Positions 28,361-37,208 of a stretch of 64,000 nucleotides of DNA are shown piece by piece (position 1 is the stretch's first letter; every line of letters begins with the position of its first letter). The DNA lies in NCBI GenBank assembly GCA_015478895.1, contig JADMKK010000041.1, positions 124,001 through 188,000 on the forward strand, in the 5' to 3' direction. Under the pieces are notes generated by a model, which saw only the letters and a program-made list of their open reading frames with translations, made no database searches and had not been told where the DNA came from. A program made the position numbers and the translations under genes. The DNA is from Comamonas sp. GTDB lineage: Bacteria > Pseudomonadota > Gammaproteobacteria > Burkholderiales > Burkholderiaceae_C.

Positions 28361-30148
28361 ATGCTGATTGGCACATTCGAAGATTGGAAGCGCGCGTACG
28401 AAGAGGGTGCAGACCCGGCCCAGTTGCTGGAGCAGCAGCGCCAAGCCTGCAAGGCCGATGACACGGCGTGGATCAGCATTGCCACTGCCGAACAGCTGCA
28501 AGCCCAAACCACAGCACTAAAGGCCTTAGAAACCACCGTGGGCCGCGCCCAATTGCCGCTGTTTGGCATTCCGTTTGCCGCCAAGGACAACATTGATGTG
28601 GCGGGCTTTCAGACCACCGCTGCCTGCCCCACCTTTGCGCACGATGCACTGCAAGATGCTGTGGCCGTGCAGCGCTTAAAACAAGCCGGTGCCATCGTCT
28701 TGGGTAAGACCAATCTGGACCAGTTTGCAACCGGCTTGGTCGGCACACGCTCGCCCTATGGCGTGGTGCCCAACCCCTTTGATGCCACGCTGATTTCTGG
28801 TGGTTCAAGCTCAGGTTCTGCCTCTGTCGTGGCGCGTGGTTTGGTGCCATTTGCCCTGTCCACCGACACCGCAGGCTCCGGCCGTGTGCCTGCAGCGTTC
28901 AACCAGATTGTGGGATTAAAACCCACGCCCGGTGCAGTGCCGAGCACCGGTTTGGTGCCCGCATGCCGCACGCTCGATTGCATTGGCGTATTGGCGCTGA
29001 ATGTGGCCGACAGCGCCGCCGTAATGGCCATCATGGAAGGCGTAGACGCGGGTGACAGCTACAGCCAAGCACGGCCCTTTGTGGCCGCGCACCAGCCACT
29101 GGCACAACTGCGTGTGGGCGTACATGACGCGCCCAAGTTGTCCGCCGATTACGACGTGGCCTTTAACGCTTTTATGGATGGACTCAAGCAGCAAACCGCA
29201 CAGGTGAACCCACTCTCTTTTGCTACGCTGTTTGAAGTGGCCAACTTGCTGTACTACGGCCCCTGGGTGGCCGAACGCGTGGTGGGCGCACGCAGCATTT
29301 ACGAGACGCACCCCGAGGCCTTGTTGCCTGTGATTCGCCAGGTGCTGGATGTGCACGAGCGCTTTAACGCGGCAGATACCTTTGCCGCGCAATACCACTT
29401 GCAAGACTTGAAGGTACAGGCCGAAAAAATCTGGCAACACGTCGACGTGTTGTGCGTACCCAGCGCACCACGCCACCCCAGCATTGCCGAGGCACAGGCC
29501 GATCCAATTGCCGTCAATTCCGAAATGGGCACGTACACCAATTTTGTGAATTTGCTCGGTTGGTCTGCGATTGCAATTCCAGCCTCGCAACTGCCCAGTG
29601 GGTTGCCGTTTGGCATCACCTTGATTGCCCCCGCATGGCGTGAACCCGACTTGATCCGCTGGGCGCAGCAGCTGCACGACCAAGCCATACTGCCCGCGGG
29701 CGTCACCGGTATAGCACCGAAGGTCGATGCTCTGCTCCCCAGCTGGCATGTGCCAGTACAAGGCCCAACGATTGAACTGGCCGTGGTAGGTGCGCATTTA
29801 AGCGGCATGCCACTGAATCACGAACTGCTGGCCTGCGGCGCACGCTTGCAGCAAGCCACGCACACTGCTGCGCACTATCGCTTGTATGCCTTGCAAGGCA
29901 CCGTTCCGGCGAAACCCGGTTTAGCACGTTGCGATAACGGTGCAGCGATTGCTGTGGAGGTGTGGGAAGTGCCATTGGCCAACTTGGGCCACTTTGTCGC
30001 TGGAGTGCCTGCACCGTTGGGGATTGGGAATGTGCAGCTGGAAGATGGCCGCGTTGTCAAAGGCTTTATCTGCGAAGGATTTGCATTGCAGCAAGCCCAA
30101 GACATCACCGCTCATGGCGGCTGGCGCGCGTATTGCATGCAGCGGTAA
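28361..30148 (+). CDS. atzF: Allophanate hydrolase
   Basis: Splits allophanate (urea-1-carboxylate) to ammonia and carbon dioxide, the last step of urea, biuret, cyanuric acid or guanidine breakdown. The 595 residues have an amidase-signature domain (1 to about 440) with the Ser-cisSer-Lys triad: Lys75 (FAAKDNID), the GGSSSGS loop at 147-153, and nucleophile Ser173 (DTAGSGRVPA). The C-terminal domain from about 470 (IELAVVGAHLSGMPLNHEL ... TAHGGWRAY) is specific to allophanate hydrolases. No urea carboxylase gene is adjacent, so the source of allophanate must be elsewhere or a hydrolytic route. Confidence 0.92.
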   Translation: MLIGTFEDWKRAYEEGADPAQLLEQQRQACKADDTAWISIATAEQLQAQTTALKALETTVGRAQLPLFGIPFAAKDNIDVAGFQTTAACPTFAHDALQDAVAVQRLKQAGAIVLGKTNLDQFATGLVGTRSPYGVVPNPFDATLISGGSSSGSASVVARGLVPFALSTDTAGSGRVPAAFNQIVGLKPTPGAVPSTGLVPACRTLDCIGVLALNVADSAAVMAIMEGVDAGDSYSQARPFVAAHQPLAQLRVGVHDAPKLSADYDVAFNAFMDGLKQQTAQVNPLSFATLFEVANLLYYGPWVAERVVGARSIYETHPEALLPVIRQVLDVHERFNAADTFAAQYHLQDLKVQAEKIWQHVDVLCVPSAPRHPSIAEAQADPIAVNSEMGTYTNFVNLLGWSAIAIPASQLPSGLPFGITLIAPAWREPDLIRWAQQLHDQAILPAGVTGIAPKVDALLPSWHVPVQGPTIELAVVGAHLSGMPLNHELLACGARLQQATHTAAHYRLYALQGTVPAKPGLARCDNGAAIAVEVWEVPLANLGHFVAGVPAPLGIGNVQLEDGRVVKGFICEGFALQQAQDITAHGGWRAYCMQR

Positions 30149-30216
30149 TGCCTGATTGGCAGCGCACGCCCATGTGCGCTGCATGCACTACGACAACATT
30201 ACCAGGAGAAGATTCC

Positions 30217-30903
30217 GTGCCAGTCCCCAGCCTCGCCAATGTGGCTTACGACAAGCTGCGCCAAGCGTTGGACAACTTCCAATATGTGCCTGGTGACCGC
30301 TTCAGTGAAAACGAAGTCGGTGCCGAGCTGGGCATGAGCCGCACCCCCGTGCGCGAGGCCTTGGTGCGCTTGCAGCGTGAAGGCTATATCTCGGTCATGC
30401 CCAAGCTAGGCTGGGTGGTGAACGCCCTGGATTTCACCGTGTTTGAGCAGCTGTACGACGTGCGCGCGGTACTGGAATGTGCCGCCGTGGACTTGCTGAC
30501 GGCAGACCACGATGTAGCGCTGCGCTTGGCGCACTTGTCTGCGCTGTGGTGCGTGCCTGTGCCACAGCGTTTGACGGAGATCGCCGAAGTCTCTCGCCAT
30601 GATGAGCAGTTCCACATGGACTTAATGACCGCCAGCGGCAACCTGGAGATGGCGCGCATTCACCGCGATATTACCGACCGTATCCGCATCGTTCGCCGCT
30701 TGGAGTTCACACGCAATTACCGCATTGACATAACCTACGAAGAGCACAGCCGCATCTTGCAGGCGCTGCTGCGCCGCGATGGTTTGCAAGCCAAAATCTT
30801 GCTGCAAAAACACGTTCGCGTCAGCCGTGATGAAGTGAAAAACATCACGTTGCACATGCTGCAAAATGCAAGGTCAAAACAGCCTCTGGCCCTTATTTCA
30901 TAA
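30217..30903 (+). CDS. GntR-family transcriptional regulator (FCD subgroup)
   Basis: DNA-binding repressor or activator, probably of this locus. The 228 residues have an N-terminal winged helix (ANVAYDKLRQAL, GDRFSENEVGAELGMSRTPVREALVRLQREGYI) and a C-terminal FCD ligand domain (LYDVRAVLECAAVDLL, RHDEQFHMDLMTASGN, EEHSRILQALLRRD) with the conserved His residues for a metal. A GTG start at 30217 is chosen because AGGAGAA lies 6 bases upstream; the longer in-frame readings cover the end of atzF. The last dozen codons and the stop lie in an ATAGCT-type repeat. Confidence 0.9.
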   Translation: MPVPSLANVAYDKLRQALDNFQYVPGDRFSENEVGAELGMSRTPVREALVRLQREGYISVMPKLGWVVNALDFTVFEQLYDVRAVLECAAVDLLTADHDVALRLAHLSALWCVPVPQRLTEIAEVSRHDEQFHMDLMTASGNLEMARIHRDITDRIRIVRRLEFTRNYRIDITYEEHSRILQALLRRDGLQAKILLQKHVRVSRDEVKNITLHMLQNARSKQPLALIS

Positions 30904-30918
30904 GGGCTAGCAGCTATT
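30868..30918 (-). repeat. ATAGCT-type repeat overlapping the 3' end of the GntR gene
   Basis: Read on the minus strand: AATAGCTGCTAGCCCTTA, a five-base loop, TAAGGGCCAGAGGC. GCCCTTA (30889-30895) and TAAGGGC (30901-30907) pair exactly. The GntR stop codon (30901-30903) falls in the hairpin. Confidence 0.7.
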
Positions 30919-30958
30919 AAATCCATTTAATGCAAGGCGGCTCTGACGTCGTGAGGTT

Positions 30959-31771
30959 TTATGCGTGCTGCAGCAGCGCCTGCAGCAGCACGCCATCGCG
31001 ACTGGCCAAAGCGTTCAAGATGCTGAAGTGATCGGCACCGAGCACAGGCAGCACGGCATCTGCGATGGATGCTTTGCGGTACGCCGCAAACGCTTGACTT
31101 TGCGCTTGCAATTGCGCCAGCTCTGCGGTGCTATAGGCCGTCACAAAAGGCTTGTTCACCACGGGCAACCGCAGAGGGCTCAAGCCCTGCACCTCGTCAT
31201 CGCTGAGCTGCAATGCTGCGTTCAGATAGTTGTGCTGAATCGGCCCTAAGTCGTAGATACCGCTGATGCCCAAACCGGCCACCACACCCGGTGCATCCAA
31301 ACACATGGCGGTGAGGTGCCCACCTGCTGACCAGCCGCACAACAGTATGCGATCCGACGCACCGTTTTGCAGCGCATGGGCGCGCACTGCGGCGATCCCA
31401 TCACGCACCTCCTGCACGATCTGCGTGAGCGTGGCTTGCGGCGCCAAGGTATAGCCCACCAACGCTGCGTTCAAGCCATTTTCCAATGCGCCCTGCACCA
31501 CAAAACGAAAGTTGTTTTTATGGCGCATTTGCCAATAACCGCCGTGGATAAACAGCAGCGTGGCAGCGCCTGGATGTGCTCCCAGAAAATCAAATTTCTG
31601 TCGCTCCGACATGCCATACGGCAGATCCCAATGTGCCGCCGTGGTATCCACCATGGCTGCGCTGCGGGCTTCAAAATCGGCCAACTGCGCAGCGCTGTTA
31701 GCGACGGCGCTGGTATTGTCATAAGCCGCGCGGCGCGCAGCATCGTCAAGGTGCCGCAGACAGTCCAGCAT
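30959..31771 (-). CDS. Alpha/beta hydrolase, arylformamidase-like
   Basis: Cytoplasmic esterase or amidase. The 270 residues contain LLFIHGGYWQMRHKN (oxyanion HGGYW motif shared with kynurenine formamidases and BD-FAE esterases), the nucleophile elbow LLCGWSAGGHLTAM, and VLGADHFSIL with the catalytic His. Its ATG shares a base with the ABC ATPase stop (TGATG), so it is co-translated with an importer and probably attacks the imported compound. The substrate cannot be named from sequence. Confidence 0.82.
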   Translation of the reverse strand: MLDCLRHLDDAARRAAYDNTSAVANSAAQLADFEARSAAMVDTTAAHWDLPYGMSERQKFDFLGAHPGAATLLFIHGGYWQMRHKNNFRFVVQGALENGLNAALVGYTLAPQATLTQIVQEVRDGIAAVRAHALQNGASDRILLCGWSAGGHLTAMCLDAPGVVAGLGISGIYDLGPIQHNYLNAALQLSDDEVQGLSPLRLPVVNKPFVTAYSTAELAQLQAQSQAFAAYRKASIADAVLPVLGADHFSILNALASRDGVLLQALLQHA

Positions 31772-32571
31772 CAGGCTGCTTTCGCGTGGTGCGCCACGTG
31801 GCTGCTGAGCATGTCCGTCAGCTCTTGGCGCACCAGGTTGAATTCCGGGGCGGTGATATGGCGCGGGCGCTCCAGCGGAATACGGTAGTCGCGCTCGACC
31901 CGGCCGGGGCCTGCCGTCATGACCACAACACGGTCGGCCAGCAGCACCGCTTCTTCCACGGCATGCGTCACAAAAATCACTGTCAGTTTGGTTTTGGCCC
32001 AGATGTCCAACAATTCTTGCTGCAATACTTCACGCGTCAACGCATCCAGCGCACCGAAGGGTTCATCCATCAGCAGCACTTCGCACTCATTGGCCAGTGC
32101 ACGTGCAATCGATACGCGTTGCTTCATGCCTCCTGAGAGCTGGTTGGGGAAGTGATCGGCAAACTTGGTCAACCCGACCATGTTCAGATAGTGATCCCCG
32201 ATCTCTTTGAGCTTGGCATCGGGCAAACCTCGCTGCTTGGGGCCAAACGCAATGTTCTGGCGCACCGTGAGCCAAGGGAACAGGCCGTAGTCTTGGAACA
32301 CCATGCCGCGATCCGGCCCGGGCTCAGAGATTGGCATGTGGTACATCTTGGCAACACCTGTGGAGACATTTTCAAAGCCGCCCATGATGCGCAGCAGCGT
32401 CGATTTGCCGCAGCCTGATGCGCCAATCAAACAAATGAATTCGCCTTTTTGGATTTGCAGGTTGACGTCTTTCAACGCATGAATCGGGCGGCCATTCAGG
32501 CTAAAGACTTTGCTGACATTGGCAATGTCCAAAATGGGCGCAGGGATACGGTGAGCAAGGATGTCAGACAT
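31771..32571 (-). CDS. ABC importer ATPase (nitrate/sulfonate/taurine type)
   Basis: Energises the adjacent permease. The 266 residues include Walker A IGASGCGKSTLLRI, the signature LSGGMKQRVSIARAL, Walker B VLLMDEPFGALDALTRE and switch His (VTHAVEEA), all of the SsuB/TauB group. I start at the ATG at 32571, just inside the end of the permease gene (8-bp overlap). Followed at once by the hydrolase gene. Confidence 0.93.
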   Translation of the reverse strand: MSDILAHRIPAPILDIANVSKVFSLNGRPIHALKDVNLQIQKGEFICLIGASGCGKSTLLRIMGGFENVSTGVAKMYHMPISEPGPDRGMVFQDYGLFPWLTVRQNIAFGPKQRGLPDAKLKEIGDHYLNMVGLTKFADHFPNQLSGGMKQRVSIARALANECEVLLMDEPFGALDALTREVLQQELLDIWAKTKLTVIFVTHAVEEAVLLADRVVVMTAGPGRVERDYRIPLERPRHITAPEFNLVRQELTDMLSSHVAHHAKAA

Positions 32572-33451
32572 TGTGTTGCGGGCTCCACTTGAGCAAACGG
32601 TTGTTGAGGGCGACCAGCAAACGGTCGGTGACAAAGCCAGTGAAACCAATCACTACCATGCCAGCGATGACGACGTCAGTGCGCGACAGCATGCGGCCGT
32701 CCATGATGGCGGCGCCCAAGCCTTCGGGCACCCCCGTCATTTCACCGACTACGATCAAGAACCACGCAATACCGTGGCCCAAGCGCAGGCCGTTGAAGAT
32801 CGAGGGCATGGTTGCCGGCAGTACCACCTGGCGGAACATGGCGGTGCCGGTACAGCCCAGCATGGCCGCTGCTTCAAACAAGCGCGGCTCGACCGACTTC
32901 ACGCCGAAGGTGGTGTTAATCACAATGGGAAAGAAGGCGCCCAAGAACACCAGAAAGATGGCTGCGTTGGGACCTACGCCAAAGAAGATCATCGACAGTG
33001 GCAACCACGCCGTGACCGGCACCGGGCGCAGCATTTGCAGCGTAGGGTCGACAAAACGGCGTATGGCGGCATTTTTACCGATCACCAAGCCCAGAGGTAT
33101 ACCGACCAGCGCAGCCAGCGCAAAAGCCCCGTAAACGCGCGACATGGACTTGATCCAGTGCACATCCAAGGTCTCGCTGAAGGCATCGTCATAAATGCCA
33201 CCGAATGCGAAGTCCCACAGCATCTGCCCCACTTCTTTGGGTGAAGGGATCAGCATGGTGCCCGAAGCACGAACGGCCAAGTCCCAAGCCAGCAACAGCA
33301 GCAGCGGCAAAATGGCGGGCACCAGCCACGCCGTCATCCATACCTTGGCTGCGCTAGGCTGGGGTGGCAGCACCAGGGCTGGCTGCGGCGAGGCGGCAGA
33401 TGCGGCGCTGCGGGCAGCGCCGCCGGGTGGTGTTACGGCGGGGGATGGCAT
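32564..33451 (-). CDS. ABC importer permease (SsuC/TauC type)
   Basis: Inner-membrane channel of the importer. The 295 residues have a Pro/Ala-rich N-terminal extension (1-35), six predicted helices, and the EAA loop FEAAAMLGCTGTAMFRQVVLPATMPSIFNGLRLG that docks on the ATPase. The ATG at 33451 is used; the GTG/ATG further upstream would only lengthen the disordered N-terminus. Gap of 62 bp to the binding-protein gene. Confidence 0.92.
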   Translation of the reverse strand: MPSPAVTPPGGAARSAASAASPQPALVLPPQPSAAKVWMTAWLVPAILPLLLLLAWDLAVRASGTMLIPSPKEVGQMLWDFAFGGIYDDAFSETLDVHWIKSMSRVYGAFALAALVGIPLGLVIGKNAAIRRFVDPTLQMLRPVPVTAWLPLSMIFFGVGPNAAIFLVFLGAFFPIVINTTFGVKSVEPRLFEAAAMLGCTGTAMFRQVVLPATMPSIFNGLRLGHGIAWFLIVVGEMTGVPEGLGAAIMDGRMLSRTDVVIAGMVVIGFTGFVTDRLLVALNNRLLKWSPQHNV

Positions 33452-33513
33452 GGCGAAAATTCCTAAAACTGGCAAAGAAGACAGGGCCACAGCACGCTGT
33501 GCCCCGCGCGGCG

Positions 33514-34461
33514 TTAGAGCTTGGGGTTCAGGCTGGTGACGATGAACTGGCTGTAATCAGGCAGCTTGCGAATTTGCTTGCGCTCCAGCATCAGCGAGCC
33601 GTAGTACTTGCTGCGCTCCACCCAGTCTTCGTCGATCTTCCAAGTCAGCTCCACGTTGTCGGCGGCCAGATTGGCCACATCTTTCGGAAAGCCCAGCTTG
33701 CTGTGCGCCATCTGCACCAGCTCTGCGCGGTGAGACATGGCGTATTCCGACGCTTGGCGGTGAATCTCCAAGAACACCTTGGTCAGTTCAGGATCGGCTT
33801 TGACCGTGTCGGCGTGCGTGGTCATCACCATGTTGACCTTGCCGGTGGGTGTGCTGTAGGGGAACTCCAGCACCTTGCCAACATTGCGAATCACCGACAA
33901 CGAAGGGCCAGGCTCTGCGCCCACAAAAGCGTCGATATCGCTGCGCTCCAAAGCGCCCGCCATTTCGCTGAACGACACGCGCACCGGCTTTACGTCTTTG
34001 ATGGTCATGCCCTCGGCCTTCAGGCGGTCGTTGAACACCGCCTCTTGGGTCGATCCGGGCAGGATGCCCACGCGCTTGCCTTGGAGCGCTTTGAAGCTGT
34101 TGATTCCGCTGTCTTTGCCCACCACGATGGCCATGCCGCCATTGCAAGTGGGCGCGACGATGACCACGGGCTCACCAGCAGCGGCACCCAGCGTGGCTGC
34201 TGCCAGGCCGTAGGTACCAAAGTGCACCGACTTGGTCACCACGGCGTTCTTGCCATCGGTGGGCGTCTCGAACGGGATCACTTCAATCTTGTAGCCCGCT
34301 GGCGTGAACTTGTCATAGAAGTACGGCGTGATGCCATGGATCAGCTTGAGCGTGCCCACCTTGATCACCTTGTCTTGCGCATGCACCACAGTGGGCGCAG
34401 CCATGGACAAAGCCAGTGCAGAAGAAGTCAAAGAAGCGAGCAAAAGGCGGCGAGACAGCAT
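33514..34461 (-). CDS. ABC substrate-binding protein (NMT1/THI5-like)
   Basis: Periplasmic receptor that delivers substrate to the permease. The 315 residues begin with a signal peptide (LLLASLTSSALALSMAAPTVVHA, cleavage near residue 28) and show the family segments FETPTDGKNAVVTKSVHFGTYG, LQGKRVGILPGSTQEAVFNDRLKAEGM and FVGAEPGPSLSV. First gene of a binding protein-permease-ATPase-hydrolase operon. A 10-bp palindrome-like site matching the one before atzF lies about 46 bp upstream. Confidence 0.92.
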   Translation of the reverse strand: MLSRRLLLASLTSSALALSMAAPTVVHAQDKVIKVGTLKLIHGITPYFYDKFTPAGYKIEVIPFETPTDGKNAVVTKSVHFGTYGLAAATLGAAAGEPVVIVAPTCNGGMAIVVGKDSGINSFKALQGKRVGILPGSTQEAVFNDRLKAEGMTIKDVKPVRVSFSEMAGALERSDIDAFVGAEPGPSLSVIRNVGKVLEFPYSTPTGKVNMVMTTHADTVKADPELTKVFLEIHRQASEYAMSHRAELVQMAHSKLGFPKDVANLAADNVELTWKIDEDWVERSKYYGSLMLERKQIRKLPDYSQFIVTSLNPKL

Positions 34462-34790
34462 GGCAGTTCCTTTGGGAATGGAGAGCTAAATCAAGGGTGT
34501 CTGCGCTTGAATACAAGCGGGTACACAAGCACTTAATAGACATCAATGCAATCGCCGTGCCAGTTTTTCCCCGGCCTCGAAATAACCGATTTGTGCTGTT
34601 TTTTTGTGTTTTTTTGCACAACTTCCTGCGCCCTGCACCGTTTATGCACGTTTACCCTAGGGTATGCACCAAAGACGCTCGCCACGGTATGCCTCGCTGC
34701 GGCATCACCCTGCTACAAGCGCTGCAATACGCTCTCACGCACACTTTCGGCCACAACAGCACAGCGTGGCTTCCACACAAAAGGATAAAT
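34462..34790. other. Divergent intergenic region between ABC operon and small membrane protein
   Basis: Holds promoters in both directions. Besides the operator-like site at 34507-34516, there is a 10-bp palindrome ACCCTAGGGT (34654-34663) flanked by two direct TATGCAC copies, of unknown role, and T-rich runs near 34600. No gene was recognised. Confidence 0.4.
34507..34516. promoter_or_regulatory. Operator-like site upstream of ABC importer operon
   Basis: TTGAATACAA differs at one base from TTGTATACAA upstream of atzF, and sits in GCTTG-AATA-CAAGC. A shared site on both arms of the locus suggests joint control by the GntR regulator at 30217. Confidence 0.5.
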
Positions 34791-35108
34791 ATGGCCAAAG
34801 GCAAGGTATTTCTGATTGGTTTGATTACTGCATTGCTGGGCTTTGCGGGCGGTTATTTCTTCTACGCCAATACCGTGGCCCGCTATGACGCCATGAGCAG
34901 CGTCTGCGTGGCCATGCAAGAAGCCGTGCGCAATCAAATGCTGACACCGCAGGAAGTCAGAGCCTTGGGCGTTGTGACCGGCAGCACCCTTAAGCGCCAA
35001 TACAGCTCGGTAGCCAGCAAACTGAGCATGCCCAAAGAAGGTGTGCAAAACGCATCGCCCGACTCCATGTGCAGCCAGTTTTTGGTGGGCGTGCACCAAT
35101 CGCCTTGA
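34791..35108 (+). CDS. Small membrane-anchored protein of unknown function
   Basis: The 105-residue protein has one N-terminal hydrophobic segment (VFLIGLITALLGFAGGYFFYA, residues 5-25), most simply an inner-membrane anchor with the remainder in the periplasm. The rest (VARYDAMSSVCVAMQEAVRNQMLTPQEVRALG ...) looks helical. There are two cysteines, near residues 41 and 97. I recognise no family. The ATG has AAGGATAA upstream; an intrinsic terminator follows. No co-transcribed neighbour is evident. Confidence 0.7.
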   Translation: MAKGKVFLIGLITALLGFAGGYFFYANTVARYDAMSSVCVAMQEAVRNQMLTPQEVRALGVVTGSTLKRQYSSVASKLSMPKEGVQNASPDSMCSQFLVGVHQSP

Positions 35109-35142
35109 GCATGACGACCCGCGCAGCGCAGGTGCGCCCGAC

Positions 35143-35171
35143 AAGCCTGCGCACCACGCGCAGGCTTTTTT
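35143..35171 (+). terminator. Terminator of small membrane protein gene
   Basis: AAGCCTGCGC and GCGCAGGCTT (10-bp stem, five-base loop) followed by T-rich sequence. Confidence 0.88.
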
Positions 35172-35242
35172 ACGGCAGCCGCAGCAAGCAGTTTGCCTCG
35201 CTATAGGGACCAGCCATGCGTGCATCTGCAGAGTGCAAGCCA

Positions 35243-35340
35243 TAAAAACAATAGCTTGATGCCCTTGCAATCATTTAGCTTCAGATACTTTTTTATTTGA
35301 AAGCTATGTATGACTATGGCAAGGCGCTCCTATTTTTATA
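35243..35340. repeat. ATAGCT-type intergenic repeat
   Basis: ATAGCTTGATGCCCTTGCA near 35251 and the partly complementary GGCAAGGCGCTCC near 35318, with AGCTTCAGATAC and TTTGAAAGCT pairing weakly inside. Related to the elements near 8.1 and 25.5 kb. Confidence 0.5.
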
Positions 35341-35370
35341 AATACCCTTTGTTCACATCATCGCTTGCCC

Positions 35371-35772
35371 ATGAAAACCGCTATCCGCATCGTCGACGTT
35401 GACCGTCTCGAAACCTGGAGCAAATACAAACCCGGGATGTGCGACACCTGCGGCGCCAACTGCTGCACCATGCCGCTGGAAGTGCAATTGCCAGACTTGG
35501 TACGCCTGGAGTTGGTGGATCAGTTTGAAGTGGATAACGTGGACCACAAACTGATTGCCAAGCGCTTGCTCAAAGCCAAGCTGATTGACCACTACAACCC
35601 CAAGCACAACATCTTCACCATGGCGCGCCGCGCCAGCGGGGACTGCAGTTTTCTGGATGCACAAACACGCCGCTGCACCGTCTACGAGAAGCGCCCCGAG
35701 ACCTGCCGCCTGCACCCCAAAAAAGGCCCCAAACCGGGCTGGTGTGCGTATGGTGATCAGCGTATGCGGTGA
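35371..35772 (+). CDS. YkgJ-family cysteine cluster protein
   Basis: Small cytoplasmic protein expected to bind a metal or iron-sulfur cluster; function unknown. The 133 residues show the two halves of the motif: MCDTCGANCCTMPLEV near residue 24 and GDCSFLDAQTRRCTVYEKRPETCR near residue 90, a total of eight cysteines with one more near the end. The ATG at 35371 is used; a TTG two codons earlier is less likely. A bidirectional terminator separates it from the convergent CorC-like gene. Confidence 0.85.
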   Translation: MKTAIRIVDVDRLETWSKYKPGMCDTCGANCCTMPLEVQLPDLVRLELVDQFEVDNVDHKLIAKRLLKAKLIDHYNPKHNIFTMARRASGDCSFLDAQTRRCTVYEKRPETCRLHPKKGPKPGWCAYGDQRMR

Positions 35773-35784
35773 TGCAAACGTGCA

Positions 35785-35815
35785 CAAAAAAAGCAGCTCG
35801 AAAGCTGCTTTTTTT
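35785..35815. terminator. Bidirectional terminator between YkgJ-like and CorC-like genes
   Basis: AAGCAGCT, loop CGAA, AGCTGCTT, flanked by A-run and T-run, between convergent genes. Confidence 0.9.
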
Positions 35816-35835
35816 GGGGCTGAATGTGCGAGGTT

Positions 35836-37152
35836 TTAATTGTCTGCCGACACATCGAGCCTCAGTTCATCCAACTTGGTGGCTTGAATCTTGTCAATGA
35901 TCTTGCCGTCCATATCGACCACTTCAAACTCCCAGTTTTCCCAGACCACTTTGTCGGTCACTGCGGGCAGTTTGCCGGTCAGCAGCATCATCATGCCGCT
36001 GAGCGTTTGGTAACGCCCTTTTTCTTCCTCGGGCACGGAGCGCAGATCCAGGCGGTCTTTAAGCTCCACGATGGGAATGTGACCGTCGAGCAGCCAGGAG
36101 CCATCGGCACGCTGCACCGCCCACGAGTCGCTGGGGTCTTCGGTGACGAACTCACCCGTAATGGCTTCCGTCAGGTCACGCACGGTGACGATACCTTGCA
36201 TTTCGCCGTACTCGTCAATGACAAACGCCATGGGCGCACCCGAGAGTTTGAAGCTTTCCAGCAGTTCCATGCCGGTGATGGTCTCGGGAATGTAGATGGG
36301 CTTTTGAATCAGCTCTTTGGATTCGGCCAGTTCACGCTGGCCCTTTAAGGCATTGGCCAGCCACTGGCGCGAGTTGATCACGCCGAGCAGGTTTTCAAAG
36401 CTGCCGTCGATGACGGGGTAGCGGGCATGGTCGTGCGACTCCACGATGGCCATGTTTTCTGCAAACGGCAGGCTCACGTCCAGGCACACGACATCGGAAC
36501 GCGGCACCATCAGCGAAGAGATCTGGCGATCGTCCAGGCGGAACAGATTGCGAATCATGGTGTGCTCGTTTTGCTCAATGGCACCCGAGGTGGTGCCTTC
36601 GGCCAGCACTGCATGGATTTCGTCCTCGGTGACGGTGGAGTCGTTGTTCTCGCGCACGCCCAGCAATTTGAGCAAGCCTTGGGTTGACCATGTCAGCAGC
36701 AGCACGAAAGGCTTAGTCAGCTTGGCCAGCAGGTTGATGGGCTTGGCCACCAAACGTGCAATGGCCTCAGGGTTGGTTTGGCCCAACCGCTTGGGCACCA
36801 ACTCACCAACCACAATCGACACGTAGGTGATCGCCACCACGACAAACGCCGTGGCCGCGGTGCCCGCATAGGCACTGTTCATGCCCATTTCGGAGAGCCA
36901 CTGGGCCAGTGGCTTGGCCAAAGCGGCTTCACCAAAGATACCGTTGAGCACACCAATGGAGGTGATGCCAATCTGAACGGTGGAGAGAAAGCGCGTGGGA
37001 TTTTCGCCGAGCTGTAGCGCTGCAGCAGCGGCGGTATCGCCCTCATCGATCAGCTTTTGAAGCCGTGCCTTTCGTGCTGTGACCAGCGCGATTTCTGACA
37101 TGGCAAAGACGCCGTTCAAGATGATGAGGGCGATAAGTATAGGAATTTCCAT
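35836..37152 (-). CDS. CNNM/CorC (HlyC) family transporter-like membrane protein
   Basis: Inner-membrane protein of the CNNM/CorC family, implicated in Mg2+ or Na+ movement. The 438 residues contain a DUF21/CNNM membrane domain (1-195; IPILIALIILNGVFAMSEIAL, GELVPKRLGQTNPE), a CBS-domain pair (about 215-335; VPRSDVVCLDVSLP, GEMQGIVTVRDLTEAI) and a CorC/HlyC C-terminal domain (about 350-430). The ATG at 37152 is preferred since translation upstream of it has no family match; AAAGGA lies 13 bases before it. uppP ends 57 bp upstream on the same strand. Confidence 0.9.
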   Translation of the reverse strand: MEIPILIALIILNGVFAMSEIALVTARKARLQKLIDEGDTAAAAALQLGENPTRFLSTVQIGITSIGVLNGIFGEAALAKPLAQWLSEMGMNSAYAGTAATAFVVVAITYVSIVVGELVPKRLGQTNPEAIARLVAKPINLLAKLTKPFVLLLTWSTQGLLKLLGVRENNDSTVTEDEIHAVLAEGTTSGAIEQNEHTMIRNLFRLDDRQISSLMVPRSDVVCLDVSLPFAENMAIVESHDHARYPVIDGSFENLLGVINSRQWLANALKGQRELAESKELIQKPIYIPETITGMELLESFKLSGAPMAFVIDEYGEMQGIVTVRDLTEAITGEFVTEDPSDSWAVQRADGSWLLDGHIPIVELKDRLDLRSVPEEEKGRYQTLSGMMMLLTGKLPAVTDKVVWENWEFEVVDMDGKIIDKIQATKLDELRLDVSADN

Positions 37153-37208
37153 GATGGTGTTGAGCGTCCTTTCAGTGTCGCTCGGTACAAAACAATGACA
37201 GAGAGAGG

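Noticed and set aside
33364-34536. Plus-strand frame of 390 codons over the ABC binding-protein gene
   Set aside because: Antisense shadow of a clear periplasmic binding protein with signal peptide.
34654-34663. ACCCTAGGGT palindrome flanked by TATGCAC copies
   Set aside because: Too short, without a second copy or known regulator, to be called an operator.
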